A DNA stretch of 64,000 bases from Amborella trichopoda (lineage: Eukaryota > Streptophyta > Magnoliopsida > Amborellales > Amborellaceae): assembly GCF_000471905.2 (NCBI RefSeq), contig NW_006499997.1, forward strand, positions 2,784,349-2,848,348, in the 5' to 3' direction. A program made the translations under genes and the position numbers. The notes under the pieces are model-generated. The model did no database searches. It was not told the DNA's origin and saw only the letters and a list, made by a program, of their open reading frames with translations. Numbering within the stretch: the first letter of the stretch is position 1; every line of letters begins with the position of its first letter. Positions 44,505-57,100 of this stretch are shown in pieces.

Positions 44505-45640
44505 TGCCTTGCCTGGGGAACTGAGGAATGTCAAGAGTCTTACCAGTTTCCATGATATAATCACAAAAAAAATACAGGAATGTCAAGAGTCTTACAACGT
44601 TGCAATAAGTGATTCCCAAGCCATTACTTCACTGATGCAAGAGGACCTCCCAACACAACACTCGAATGATAATGATTCAGAGCCTGCAGAACCCTCGGCT
44701 TCCCAGCCATGGATAGTCCACCATGGGCGAAGCAGACTCAAAGGCTTTGAGGAGAGAAGCAGCTCACCAAGCTAGGCTATTCACAAGTCAAGCGAGATGA
44801 ATCCAGAACCACCTCAGAAAACCAGAAGGAGACGGGCACCAAGGGCTGCTCGTCGGAGAAATAAGAGGGCTCAACCACCAGTCGAGCCGGAATTTCTCAG
44901 GCCCCTTCCACCATTACCTACCTTCCTGAATTTCATCCTTGGCATGATCCTCCTTCCTTCCTCATCCCATCAAGAGGACATCTCGGAGTCATCTTCTCCT
45001 CAGAGCATGTCCAATGAGGGTGACGACGTTAAAAGTACTCCCCAACATCTATGCAAGAGAAAAACCTAAAAAACCCCCTGCACATGTCCAACGCTGGTGA
45101 TGACGTAAAAACTTGCCTAGATCGATACAATGAGGGGAACGACCTTAAAATTCCCCCACTTTCTAACCTTTCTCCTCGTTCTTCTTCTGCTTCTCATCCT
45201 TCCTCTTTTATGTCTCCTACAGGTACAGCGTTGCAATGTCCCGACTTTGAGGCCCTTGATCGAGAATTTGAAGGGATCAACATAAGCAGCATGCAAAGGA
45301 AGTGACTGAGAAAGACGTTAGCCCAGGAAGCTGGATTCTTAATAGTTGCTGATGCTCTGGCAGCTAAAGCCAAAGCAGAGTCGCCTTCTTCAAAGAAGCA
45401 AAAAAAGTCAAAGTAAAGGAAACCCCAGTGGCCCTTGAGCCCGACTTTGAATAGAGACTGAAGGAATCAAGGGGCAGAGCTTTTATTCTCAAAGGGCTTG
45501 TCATTTGGCGCAAATATTAGGAGCATCACTCAGCACGGGGCAAATGAGCCTCAGATCAGGGAAGACGCTGCAATCTCCTCCGCAAAAGTCAGGCACTTTG
45601 AAGTTTCCTAGTTCACCACTTTGCCTTAATCCAAATCCCT
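44505..45640 (+). other. Spacer between gag and integrase tail (T3)
   Basis: Low-complexity, Pro/Ser/Arg-rich reading with breaks (for example RRRRAPRAARRRNKRAQPP near 44,825-44,880). A roughly 55-bp duplication (GAGGGTGACGACGTTAAA / GCTGGTGATGACGTAAAA) lies at 45,010-45,120. The sequence 45,060-45,560 matches T1 530-1,020. The protease seen in T1 after this point is absent. Confidence 0.55.
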
Positions 45641-45648
45641 TCATTGCG

Positions 45649-46011
45649 TGTCGCTATACATCAAGGAATAACCGAAGAAGAGAGAGTGAAACTCCGGTAT
45701 CTAGAATTGGATGCACTCGATGAAAATAGGTTAGAGGCTCAGTAGAACCTTGAACTCAACCAAGGGAGAATGAAGAGGGCTTTTGACAAGTCAATCAAGG
45801 TACTCTCATTCACCATGGGGATTTACTTCTGGTTGTCAAAAGGGTAATTGTTATGCATGGGCAATGCAAAAGGAAGTTTGAACCCAAGTGGGAAGTTCCC
45901 TTTATAGTAAAAAAGGTCTCGCCAAATGGAGCCTACATACTGGCATATCTTGATGGAGAGGAGGCAATGCCTCCTATTAATGGGCGATACCTAAAGGAAT
46001 ACTACCCATGA
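45649..46011 (+). pseudogene. Integrase C-terminal region (T3)
   Basis: The tail of the Tat-lineage integrase: LRVAIHQGITEEERVKLRYL and ELDALDENRLEAQ, stop, NLELNQGRMKRAFDKS, then after a frameshift near 45,843 the beta-barrel part RKFEPKWEVPFIVKKV, SPNGAYILAYLDGEEA and PPINGRYLKEYYP, with the natural stop at 46,009-46,011. This segment binds DNA and follows the catalytic core in intact elements. The zinc-binding and DDE core are deleted. It is the strongest evidence for the lineage of T1-T3. Confidence 0.85.
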
Positions 46012-46387
46012 TGCATATTCAAAGAAAAGAGACTCAATGCAAAGCAAGCAAGACAGTCCAAATAAAGTTTAACTCTTTTTATTATAGTAAAAAAGCAGTT
46101 ACAAGTTACAAGCAAAAAGCCCATTATTAAGGAGGTTACAAGTCTCTTTTATTTGAGGATAAGAGGAATGTTACAGGCCAAAAAGAAATGCACTCCTCAT
46201 GAAGAAGAAGGAAACCCACCAAAGAAACACCCTCATCATGAAGAAGAAGAAAAACCACTTGAAGAGTCAGCTTCAATTCTTTTGACAAGTGTCTTCAAAG
46301 GAGAGGGTTACAGGCTAAAAGAAGAAGCAATCGTTTCCAAGTCAGCTTCAATTCGTTTGACGAGTATATCAGACATACAAAGCAGGC
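46012..46387 (+). other. Post-pol noncoding DNA of T3
   Basis: Matches T1 3,030-3,270 loosely (ACAAGTTACAA). Contains a local duplication of GTCAGCTTCAATTCKTTTGA (about 46,268 and 46,341) and GAAGAAGAA-rich words. Confidence 0.55.
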
Positions 46388-46580
46388 TTCTCTGGCAAGG
46401 AATTGGCTTATGATGGGGAGCGCACCCAGTTCACAATGGGTGCCCTTCCACAGAACAACATGGACTTCACTATGGTGCTGGAGGACTTGGCTTCCAATGG
46501 GCATCATAAGCCAGGCCTTACCACTGGTCACCACCCTTTGCCTACCCAAGTCAGCGTCGCGCGAAACAATCTCCACCTGT
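46388..46580 (+). pseudogene. Conserved 3' ORF remnant (T3 copy)
   Basis: Reads KELAYDGERTQFTMGALPQN then TMVLEDLASNGHHKPG; aligned with T1 3,299-3,420. It stops near 46,580. No known family recognised. Confidence 0.5.
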
Positions 46581-48369
46581 GACTCAATGCCGCATGCGAA
46601 CAACACCGTGCATGCCATGATGCTGACTATGCACTAAGGAACACCGTCAGAGGTCAGCGCTTGCTGTGCTTCTGACTCCCACCTCCAACTATCTTTCTTG
46701 AGGATCAGCATTGGTTGTGTTATCGCCGACTGTTATTTTAAAACACTTAATGTCGGTCGTGTATCTTAAGTCAGCGTCGGCTGTGTTTGTCACCGTGTGA
46801 CTCTTTGTTTTTCGTGCCCCCTCAAAGCCCGAGACTCGTTTTCTGCTTAAGGCGTTTCGCCTCCCCGAGGATTGCACGATTCCCAAGGGAAATCGTTCGA
46901 TTTCATGTAATCGTTCACCTCTTGTAATCGCATGTTTCCCTTCGCCCTTTGGTTTCTCCCCAGGATTCCCTTTCCATTGTCAGGAAACCTCAGCAACTTT
47001 CCCCAACCAAGACATCGGGAAACCACATACGCCCCCGAAAAACTACCAAAAGACTAGCCAAATGCTTGGATAGTCTACTACAGCCACTGCTACCTCCTTT
47101 TTCCTTCGCCAGAACTCACAAAACTATGGTTAGAGTTCCCCTTATTTCCCTAGAAAACTCCATGTGCTGGCTGCGAAACTTCTGTAACTTCAACTGAGCC
47201 TGCCTCCTTGCCCGCGGGTGTCTCCTTGCTCGACTAGAACCTCCCTTGCTTACTAGCAACCTCCCTCGAACCCCGCTGGAAGACCCTATGTTTGACAAAG
47301 CTCCTCACCATTAAAACCAAAATTTTCACCCTAAGTCTTTTTACCTTCGATGAAACAGTCAAAATGGGGGTTTTGCCCCCTTATACAAGCAAAGCCTTCC
47401 CTCGAATGACCCTTGCAAACTGGGAATCCCAGCCTCTTCCAAGGAGGCCAAATGTCAATGGGCCGGACAGGGTCAGGTTTTGTCCTGAGGGCCAAGGCAT
47501 GTTTTACCACCGCTCATGAATTCCTATGCAACAGAGGCCATGACCGGGTCGGGCTTGGGTCAAGGCCCGAACACTAACCTACAATCAATGCCGGTTATGT
47601 TGTCGAAACTACTCAGCGCCGCCTATGTTTTTAGTAACTCCAACATGGACTGTGTTTTCAATAGCCTAGCGTCGACTATGTTTTTAGTAACTCTAGCGCC
47701 GGCCACATTCTCAGCAATCCAGGGCCGGCTATGTTTAAGAGCTAGCAAGACCACCCTTAGCACCACCTACGTTTTTTTAAACCTCAACGTCGTTTGGGTA
47801 TTCAAGAGACAGTGGTTGGTTGTTCTCAGTGCCGGCTGCGTTTTCAAAAGGCTCAGCACTGGTTGATTGTTCAAGAAGCAGTGTTGGTCGTTCTCAGCAC
47901 CGGTTGTGTTCAAAACAGTCCATCGCCACACACTCCACGCTATGGCCCTACGTGTCCTACTAATGCTATCCTCAGTGAAGTTGTGCCTTGACCGTGACCT
48001 ATTAATCTCAGTGGAGTTTTACCCAGGTCATTCCACCCAGGCTTATGACTTCTCATCCCTAGTGGGAGTCATACCCATGTTATAGTCTCTCAGCCCCAGT
48101 AGGAGTCATACTCGTATTGCAGCTCATTATCCCTAGTTGAGTTAGGGTCATTTTATCACTGCAACCACCAGTGGGTCTGTCTCACACCTAGGAGTCGGGT
48201 ACCATGTTTCACTTATAAGGGACCCACACATGTTCTCATTACCCCTAATGAAGTCGCTCTTCCAATTTGAACCCCTTGTTGGCCTTAACCCTTTTATCCC
48301 CCGGGATTCATTGCTTTCTATAGAACTATTTCCCATGCAGCTTCACCTACATGGCGATCCACTGCTATG
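46581..48369 (+). repeat. 3' noncoding region of T3 with CTCAGCGCCGGCTATGTTTT repeats
   Basis: Two clusters of imperfect roughly 38-bp repeats, 46,650-46,800 and 47,575-47,925, share CAGCGYCGGCTRTGTTTT. Between them lies unique sequence without a gene. Bases 48,040-48,360 have repeated CCCCAGTRGGAGTCATAC-like words. Confidence 0.6.
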
Positions 48370-49335
48370 GTCCGTGCTGCATGACCTTAAACTGCACAAC
48401 TTTGGTCCAGGTGCATGACCCTAAAAAGCATGGTCCAAACTATATGACCTTAAATTGTAGCGGAGGCCTAGTTTCATGACCCTAAAATGCACGATCCAAG
48501 TTATATGCAATAGTACACGTCTTAGCCACATGATGTTAAAAGGCTCAGTGCCATGGTCCAAACTAGTGACCTTAAACTATAGAGGAGGTCTATTTGCATG
48601 ACATTAAACAATATGGTCCTAGTTGTATGATTTTAAACTTCATAACAATGGTCCAAGCAATATGACCTTAAACTATAGTGTACGTCATAGTCGCATGACG
48701 TTAAAAGGCTCAGCACCATGGTCCAAACTATATGACCTTAAACTGTAGTGGAAGTCTAGTTACACGACCTTAAATTGCATGGTCCTAGTTGTATGACTTT
48801 AAATTGCATAACCACGGTCCAAGCTATATTATCTTAAACAATAGTGCACATCTTGACCACAGGACGTTAAACTGCTTTGCACAAGTCCAAGAGGCATGAC
48901 TTTAAACTCGCCGCCTCATACGCGAACACACCATTTTCGTGCATTTTCACGTACGTCTTCGCTAACCGACCCATTCGTGTGCGCGCACCACCTTCATTAC
49001 CTCCCCAGTGTGTCCATCCATTTCCTCATCATTCATCATTCCTTAGTGAGTCTCACTCGTGCTCACAAAATGGTGAACCATCCCGCCACTCATACTCATT
49101 GTAAACTAGTGGGTCACCATTTTTCACCCACCTTTCGTACATCATTCATTTTTTATAGGTAGCCTCGTGTCATCTCCCCAAAGTGAGCTAAAACCACTAC
49201 CATACTAGCTTCATGGCCTTCATAGACTGTCATCCATCATCACCATGGTCCAGCTATATGACCTTAAACTGTAGTGCACGTTTTGACCATATGACGATAA
49301 AAGGCTTCACACAGGTCTTGGAGGCATGACCCTAA
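48370..49335 (+). repeat. Degenerate CATGACCTTAAACT repeats in T3
   Basis: About 15 imperfect half-units related to the 69-bp T1 minisatellite (TATGACCTTAAACTRTAG and GCATGACGTTAAAAGGCTCA). Spacing is irregular. The stretch 48,900-49,230 between clusters matches T1 5,760-5,965. Confidence 0.75.
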
Positions 49336-50639
49336 ACATGACTTCACACAAAATAATGGGCATGGTGTATACCTAGACAAGGGAACATCATGAGTAAAAA
49401 TAACGGATGGGCATGGTCATGAAACCATGAGTAAAAGAGTTTCGTAAAAAAAAAGACCCGGGCACAGTGAAAATCATAAAAGGGTACCGTGAGTAAAAAT
49501 GGATGAAAAGGGTGGACATGGCCAAAAGGTCTTGAGTAAAAGAGCCTCAAATAAAAGGGAGTTGGTGAAAACCGTCTCTACGGCGCCGCTTCCCAAGTTC
49601 AACTGAAAATCCGCAAATGACGCTTGGGCCAATAAACAGGTTGATGCATCATTCACCTATGTGGTTGGCTTCAGCCCACATTTCAAAGAAAAAAATCCTT
49701 GGTGTCACAATACCAGGATAAACAAAATATGAGCTTCAAGGAAAAGATTTCGATAGCCTGAGTCCCTTTACGAAAAGGACTCGAATGACAGAAGACTCAC
49801 CAAGAAGGCAAGACAAGTCTCAGGAAGAAGAGTATCATTCCCAAAAGGTTACAAATGCACTCCAAAGATGTTAGAGATTCCCCAAGAAGGCTAAGTCAGC
49901 CATGACTTTGGACTCGTCACACGAGATTGCTAATAGTCGGTAGGGGCTATACCCAAAGCTGGTCACCTCGATAAACTGAGGTACCCTACCCACAAAGGAA
50001 TAACTGGTGCACAACGAAGATGAGCGCCAACCAAAGGCTCTTCAACAGACCATCTAGAATAATAAATAAGAAAGTCACTCCAATAAACCAAAGATGCCCC
50101 AAGAAGGCTAAGTCAGCCATGATTTTGGACTTGTTATGTGAGACTACTAATAGTGGTTAGGGGTTATACTAAAAGCCAATCACCTCGATAAACTTATGTA
50201 CCCTGCCTGCCAAGGAATATATGGCGTGCAATGCTGCCGATCACTGACCAAAGCTTCTTTGGTTGTCTATCCACGAGAAAGAAACCCAGACCAAATGGGA
50301 ATAATGCCCTTCACCATGGCACTCAATTGCCAGACGGGCCTGAATCTGATTAACAACGTTCGTACAAAATCCTCAGCTTCATAATCACCAACAATCCACA
50401 TGAGGGGGAGGACTTCGAAAAGATCCTTAAAAAAAGTCTCTTCTCCCCCTAAAGTCTTCACGGATGGACCTGTACATCGCATCTAAACATATGAGCATCC
50501 TAGTTGCAGCATTACGTTAATCTCCTCGACGTTCACATGGTCATGTGGTTATGAAGAAAAAACGTAATAAAGCTGAATGAAATTTTTTGAATGTTGTCCT
50601 TCTCACTTCTCTCAAAGCACAACATTCAGTGGGGCACGT
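49336..50639 (+). other. 3' noncoding region and polypurine tract of T3
   Basis: No gene. A duplication of about 190 bp lies at 49,860-50,220 (CCCAAGAAGGCTAAGTCAGCC at 49,873 and 50,099). The end CATTCAGTGGGGCACG (50,623-50,638) before the LTR start is the likely polypurine tract, matching GGTGGGGCAAGC in T2. Confidence 0.65.
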
Positions 50640-53600
50640 TGTTTGAACACATTTTTCAACACCTTGGTCCCTATTGCGGAATAAAGAGAAAGCTGATCAA
50701 TAAAGCTTCAACATACATTGAAAATTTTGACAGTCTCAATGTGGCCCCAGAACTGGTCAAGATCTTCATAAGCACTTCAAAAGGCCACCTGCCAAGTTTC
50801 ATCACAATCAGACATATATAAGGGAGTGAACACAAATAAATAATTTCGAAAAAATCCACCCTTAGCACCCTGAAATGGACCCCATAACTAGAACTATATT
50901 TTTTATGCATAAAACAGTTGTGGAACTACCGTTAATAGATCCGACACGGTTGAAAACCCCTATGGGTCAAGTTTCAGCTAAATTAGGCACTCTAGGATAA
51001 AGTTATGGGTAAAATACCAAAAATGGGTAGGTCGCACACTATTCCCGTGTGGCCACCCTGCACCAAAACACCATTAAAGGTGGTTGTTTTCACAGTCATG
51101 GGCAGTGAATTTTTGGGCCAATATCTCGCTCATTCCTAGTTGGATCATTCTCAAATTTTGTGAGGATGTTCGTCTCATCGAGACTAGCATTTCGATAGGT
51201 GGTACGCCCCATGACAATGCCCGAGCAGGGAGAAAAACTAGAGAAAAGTTGATGATTCGTGAAGAAAATTGCAGAAAAATCAACAGCAGCATGCCTCATT
51301 CGAGAGGCCAAATCACGACGTTTGTTTACCCGATCTACATGAAACCAATTGCACTATGTGTGTAAGGTTCGAGGCTATCTTTAGTCTAAACCTCGCATAC
51401 GATGAACGATTGGATTTCAAACACGAAACTGCCGAAGATGCTATCAATTTCGACTACCAGATTTCAAGATTCCGTCCAAAATTCAAGACGATGAAATCTT
51501 TGTCCGGATATGAAATCAAGTTGCGTTTATTGCAATGGGATCGTGACGGCATGCTCAGTGCAATACAATGAAGAAGTCACAAAAAAACATTAAGGAATAA
51601 GCGCACTATAGATCCAAAGTTTTCAAGATTTATCCAAAATTCATGTCTCATGATCATGAATTAAAAACATGATTCATGACTCGAAGTTAGTATCAAATCA
51701 ATCGTCATGTCGATCCTTACAAGAAAACAATCATCATTCGATCAAATAGGCATCAGAGCAACTCTGAACCAGTAATGGAAGATCATGCAAGTTCTCTGGC
51801 AGTAGCATGGACTATTATGAAATTCCACACATTATTTGGCAGGGGAAAAACAGTCCTTTTGTACCCATTTTTAGAATTTATTTTAATTCAATTAAATTAT
51901 AATTATCTTCAATTTTAGGTAGTTTTTGGGAATCCACCCATGTTTGAGCCCAATTCTATATAAACATGCAAAGCCTAATTGTAAAAAGGACGAAAGGACC
52001 TTGAGTTCAAACTTTGATTCATTTAATAAAGATTCAAATTCTTGCTTGAGTTGGTGGTACGTCTTGGAGAGAGAGAGAGGAGAGAGAAGAAAAGGAACGA
52101 TAGCCCTCGATAAGGTAACTTTCTTCCTCCTCCTCTTTTCTCTTCCTCCTCCTTTATCTCTCCTCCCCTCTTTCTCTCTCCACTTTTCTCTATCCTTTCT
52201 CTTTTTTTCTCTCCTCTCCTCTTTCTCTCTCCTCTTTTCTCATCTCTCTCCCTTTCTCTCTCCTACCTTCATCTTTATCTCTTTCTGTCCTTGCTCCTTT
52301 GGTCTGTCATGCCTCAATCTTCCTGCTTCTCCTTCTCTTACCTTTCATTTTATGTGATGCCTTCCTGTTCACGAGACAGGGGCAATGAGCCGAGCCTTAT
52401 CTTGGATGGCGGGCCAAGCCACTGTCAAGGTTCTCTTTCTTTCTTCTTTTTTGTCCTAGCAGGCACAAGCTAGTGCCTCCTAGGTTCTCTTTTGTTCTTC
52501 TCTTCTATCCCAGTCGGCGCAAGACTAGCACTGCCTGAGCTCTCTCTCTCTCTCTTTATTCTTTTATTTCCCGGCCGACGCAAGCCTAGTGCTGCCTGGG
52601 TTCTCTTTTGTTCTTCTTTTCTGTCCCAGTCGGCACAAGCCTAGCGCTGCTTAGGTTCTCTCTCTTTCTTATTTTCTATCCCAGTCGACGCAAGCCTAGC
52701 ACCGCCTGGGTTCTCTTTCGTCCTTCTCTTCTATCCCAGCAGATGCAAGCCTAGCACTGCCTGGGTTCTCTCTCTTTCTTCTTTTCTTTCCCAGCCGGTG
52801 CAGGCCTAGCGTCGCCTGGGTTCTCTCACTTTCTTCTTTTCTGTCCCAGCCGACGTAAGCCTAGCGTTGCTTGGGTTCTCTCTCTTTCTTCTTTTTTGTT
52901 CCAGCCGGCGCAAGCGTAGTGTCGTCGAGGTTCTCTTTCATTCTCCTCTTCTATCCTAGCCGACGCAAGACTAACGCCGCCTGAGTTCTCTCTCTTTCTT
53001 CTCTTTTGTTCCAACAGGTGCAAGCCTAGCGCCGCCTGGGTTCTCTCTCTTTCTGCTCTTCTGTAACACCCAACACAAGCCTAGCGGCATTTGGGTTCTC
53101 TTTCTTTCTTCTTTTATGTCGCAGCTGGTGAAATCCTAGCATTGCCTGGTTTCTCCCTCTTCTTTCTTTATTTCATAGTCGGCAGAAGCCATCGTCATCT
53201 GTGTCCTCCTCCTCCTTTCCTTCCTCTCTATCTCTTCTTCTTCTATGATGGTTTTCTTCTTCTCTTTTACCTTCTTCTCTACTCTTTCCTCATTTGTCTC
53301 TCTTATTTTCTTTCTCTCTCTAATCTCTCTTCTTTCTTTTCCTCTCTTGTTTGATCCATAGAGGTTGAGGCTGGCCTTCAATGGTAGTCCTGTCGTTTAG
53401 CTGTAATGTTGTTATGTCGGTCATAGTTACTGTGCCCTCATTATTACCACAACAGATAAGTCATTGTGTCGAGCTAGTCGGTATTGGACTAGTCATCTAG
53501 TAGTAACTCTGTTGAGCTGATCTGTGCCACCGAACCCATTTTGCTACCACGAATGGTCAAGTACCTACTAGTAGGTCACTGTGTCGATCTCACCACTCGA

Positions 53601-54009
53601 TCAAATTCTTCTCACCCCAATCTTCATCCTCTCATTCTTCTCATCTTTTGAATGTGCATGCCTATGTATGTTCTTCTGAAGGCAAGGTGTGGTCCCTTGA
53701 CCCACCTGTCTTGTAACATTTGCCATATATGTGTGATTGCATAAATAGAAGAATACAAGCCAATGGAGGCGATTCGGAACCAGTTTTACGATTAGGGGGC
53801 TTTTTTCGTGATCTAAGAAGGCGCCCACGCGAGCCAGCCAGAGTAAGTCCCGAACCCACCCTAGATTTCTCTCTCATCGATTGGTCTACCTGCCCTTGTT
53901 TTTTTAGCAAGGTTCCCAAGAGAGCGATCTCAAGTCTCGGGTTCCTCTGTTCGAGACGCGTGCTACCAGATCATCCAGATCTAGAGGGCAAGATCGAGGC
54001 ACCTAACCA
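50640..54009 (+). mobile_element. 3' LTR of T3 (subfamily B), complete
   Basis: 3,370 bp, TGTTTGAACACATTTTTCAA to GATCGAGGCACCTAACCA. TATA-like TCTATATAAA at 51,955-51,964 and AATAAA at 52,025-52,030. CT-rich tract 52,110-52,300, 55-bp minisatellite 52,446-53,195, conserved U5 end from about 53,690. The only LTR of the family here with both termini in canonical TG...CA form. Confidence 0.9.
52446..53195 (+). repeat. 55-bp minisatellite, 13 copies plus a degenerate one (T3 3' LTR)
   Basis: Same unit as 40,202-40,620 (CAGCCGRCGCAAGCCTAGCG, then CTGGGTTCTCTCTCTTTC). Thirteen units versus seven in the 5' LTR. Confidence 0.92.
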
Positions 54010-54093
54010 TGTGCCTTGACTCCAATGATATGAATGGAGTCCGGAAGTGACTGTAAATAACAGGGAGGGTTGCCACCCCCCCCCCCCCCCCCC
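54010..54093. other. Short flank with an 18-base C homopolymer
   Basis: TGTGCCTTGACTCC and a TGGAGTC duplication, then C18 at 54,076-54,093. Separates T3 from the truncated chromovirus LTR. Confidence 0.8.
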
Positions 54094-54195
54094 ACATTAT
54101 TATGAGCACTACGCATTGGGTCCTCCACTGATAGTGTAACGCCCTCTCACCTGAAGGCATAAGGAGTATCTTGCAAGGCCACTGCCTATTGAAAA

Positions 54196-57100
54196 TGACA
54201 CGATCGCGCCCCCCTGACCCCTACCGTCCCATGCCGGAGGGCGACAGAGTGCGGGATCGCTCTGACAGAGGTCACAAATGTCACTCAGGTGGGAGTGGTT
54301 CAACGCATAAGATAAGCAGAATCAGAAGCAAGCCACGAAAGAAAACACAAACTCCCACCATAAACATAACAAAAGCTGGATAAATTAAAACCACTCATAT
54401 CCATAAACAGTCTCCAAGGTCATAACTACAATAACCAGAATATTACAATCGTCCAAGGCACTGCTGGCCTGCCATCAAAATGCATAACTTCAATAACAAC
54501 AACTACATGTCTGACAACTAACAAACACATACTCAAGAACTATACAAGAACATGGATCCATTCATCAAGCGCGGGCTTTCAGTCCACCAAACATGATCAC
54601 CTCCCGCCGCTCTTGACTTGCAGCAGTCAATCTACAAGGGTGGAAGCAAAGGAATGAGCTAAAAAGCTCAGTAAGTAGATCACAACGTTATGCTTCCCTG
54701 CCTATGAGTATTATCACACAGCACAGATCAAGATTCTAAGCCATGCTCATAAAGCAGGAGTCATGCATCACAATTATGTCACAATTATAGGATGATTCTT
54801 TTAAGGTAGAGCAGGCACATTATATAAGATATCATAACTCACATTCATAGTACAGATAATGGATATCACATGAATTAGTAGTTCAGAAAGACCTTTACAC
54901 AGGAGATCATCATATGCACTCCTCAATATTACTCATTCATCTATAATTGAACATGTTCTACAGTATACGTACTTATCACAATGGAGCATATTCTTATTTC
55001 ATAATAAAGCATATTTTCATCCCTTAGCACTCACAGAGTTAGGTAATGCATTACACTCCAAGGCATGTACCTTACTGGCATGAAACACACAGGCAGGCCC
55101 AGCAATACTCTCAAAGTGGCGCCCACTCATATAACAAAATCAGAATATCCACTACCAATGCAGGACCCATTGCGTAGTGGCCAGAATTATAATATCAATC
55201 AATGTAGTATACCTAAAGCATACCGAGAAATCACTTATTATCTCGTGGTCATGCAATACGCTCAAAGCACACCACTCAGTCACTTAACATAGTATGGTCA
55301 CATAATCAGGCCCTGTAATACCCTCAAAGCAAGCACCTCACTAATATCAAACAGTCACATATCTCAGGCAATGCAATACGCTCAAAGCATGCCGAGAAGT
55401 CACACATAGCTTATCACCTCATGCACACCACATGACAAGTTACATGTCCTAGGCAATGCGATACGGACAAGGCATGCCGAGAAATTCCCATATCACAAGA
55501 AATGTCATCATGTCACAGCTGGTTATGCAATACGCTCAAAGCATGCCAATATCTCAGTATGCTGGTACCATCATTCACACAGTAGGTACCCATACCCATA
55601 ACACATAAGTAGCATGATACCATCATTCACACAGTAGGTATCCATTCACATATCACATATCACATATCACATATCACATGAGCAGCACGATACCATCATT
55701 CACACAGTAGGTATGCCTTCACATATCACATATCACATAAGCAGCACGGTACCATCATTCACATAACACATAAGCTGCATGGTATCATCCTTCACACAGT
55801 AGGTACCAATACACATAACACATAAGTAGCATGATACCATCATTCACACAGTAGCTATCCATTCACATATCACATATCACATATCACATATCACATATCA
55901 CATAATGATGATATCAGTATCTTGTCATGATAGTAGCAAGATCACATTTTGGGTGTGGCACACCACATCTTAATAGTATTGCAATCACATTACTATAGTA
56001 ACAATGACATTATGTCAGTTAAGCCTTACCCTCTCAATTTCCTGCCATCAAGGCAATGATGTGCGCTTACCATTAGGGCTGTAATCATTAAACCATTTAG
56101 AGTTTGAAGATGGTTCCAAAACCAGTTTTCTATCTTTCAAATTGGGGTAGTTTAAACAATTGGACCTTGTTTGGCCCCTCAAAGTTTCAAAAGAATGAAG
56201 AAATTTTATCTGAAATCTGCTGTGTAGTGAAGACAGTGACATGCCTTTAAACTTTACATCATAACTCACAATCAAGAAGAAATTCCAAAAAGTACTCAAC
56301 ATGTGAATTTAAGTTTACTCTTGAACTGTTCAAATGGAAGTAGCTTGGAAGAAAATAGACCCCTTTTGGCTTGTCAAAATCCGTGGTGACAAAGGCATAA
56401 ATTCTGAGTTTCATAAAAGCTATCGATAGTGATATATTGTTACAATTAATCAGATAACTCTCAAATTAGGGAGAATTTCGAAAAGTGATAAACATGTGAT
56501 CTCAAGATTATTAAAAAAAATTTCAAAAGGAAGTGGTTTTGAAGAATCGAACCTCATTTGGTTGTTCAAAACTCTTAACATTAGAGACATCAGTTCTGTG
56601 TTTTTACCAAAACTGTCTACGGTGATCTACTGGCATGTTTCGAAGTATAACTTTACATAAATAAAGAATCAGAGCAAGATGTGAACATCAACATTATTCA
56701 TAGGCATTCATAGTTTCAGAAAATTCACTAGTTGAGACCATTCTTTGCCTCACAACTTTCACTATGCCATAGCATTCATTATTCCACAACATTCCCTAAT
56801 TCAGGTGATGATAATATTACAGGCAGTTAGACATAGCTCCTGAATCATAATGAATCTCAACTTAGTCATAACATGAAAAATACAGTAGACACAGATATCC
56901 CTCATACAGAAGTGGTTCGGAGTCAAAATACCACCGTTTGGCCAGTCAATACTTGGGTACAACATAACCCATAGTTCTGGAAAATCCTACATTCTACTAT
57001 CAGTGACATATCCCTCTTATCAAAGGCATAACTCTCAATCTAGAGGGAATTTCAAGATAATTTCGGCACGACACTTTAAGCCAACACATGTATATTTTAA

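Larger units (their letters stand above)
38720..54009 (+). mobile_element. T3: Tat-like element with both LTRs, gag and integrase tail
   Basis: About 15.3 kb on the plus strand: truncated 5' LTR to 41,430, PBS at 41,434, gag remnants 41,739-44,504, spacer, integrase C-terminus 45,649-46,011, 3' noncoding region, and 3' LTR 50,640-54,009. Protease, RT, RNase H and integrase core are missing at one point near 45,640. Both LTRs carry the same minisatellite (7 versus 13 units), so unlike T2 this looks like one insertion. The 3' flank is TGTGC; the 5' flank is lost, so a TSD cannot be tested. Confidence 0.82.
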
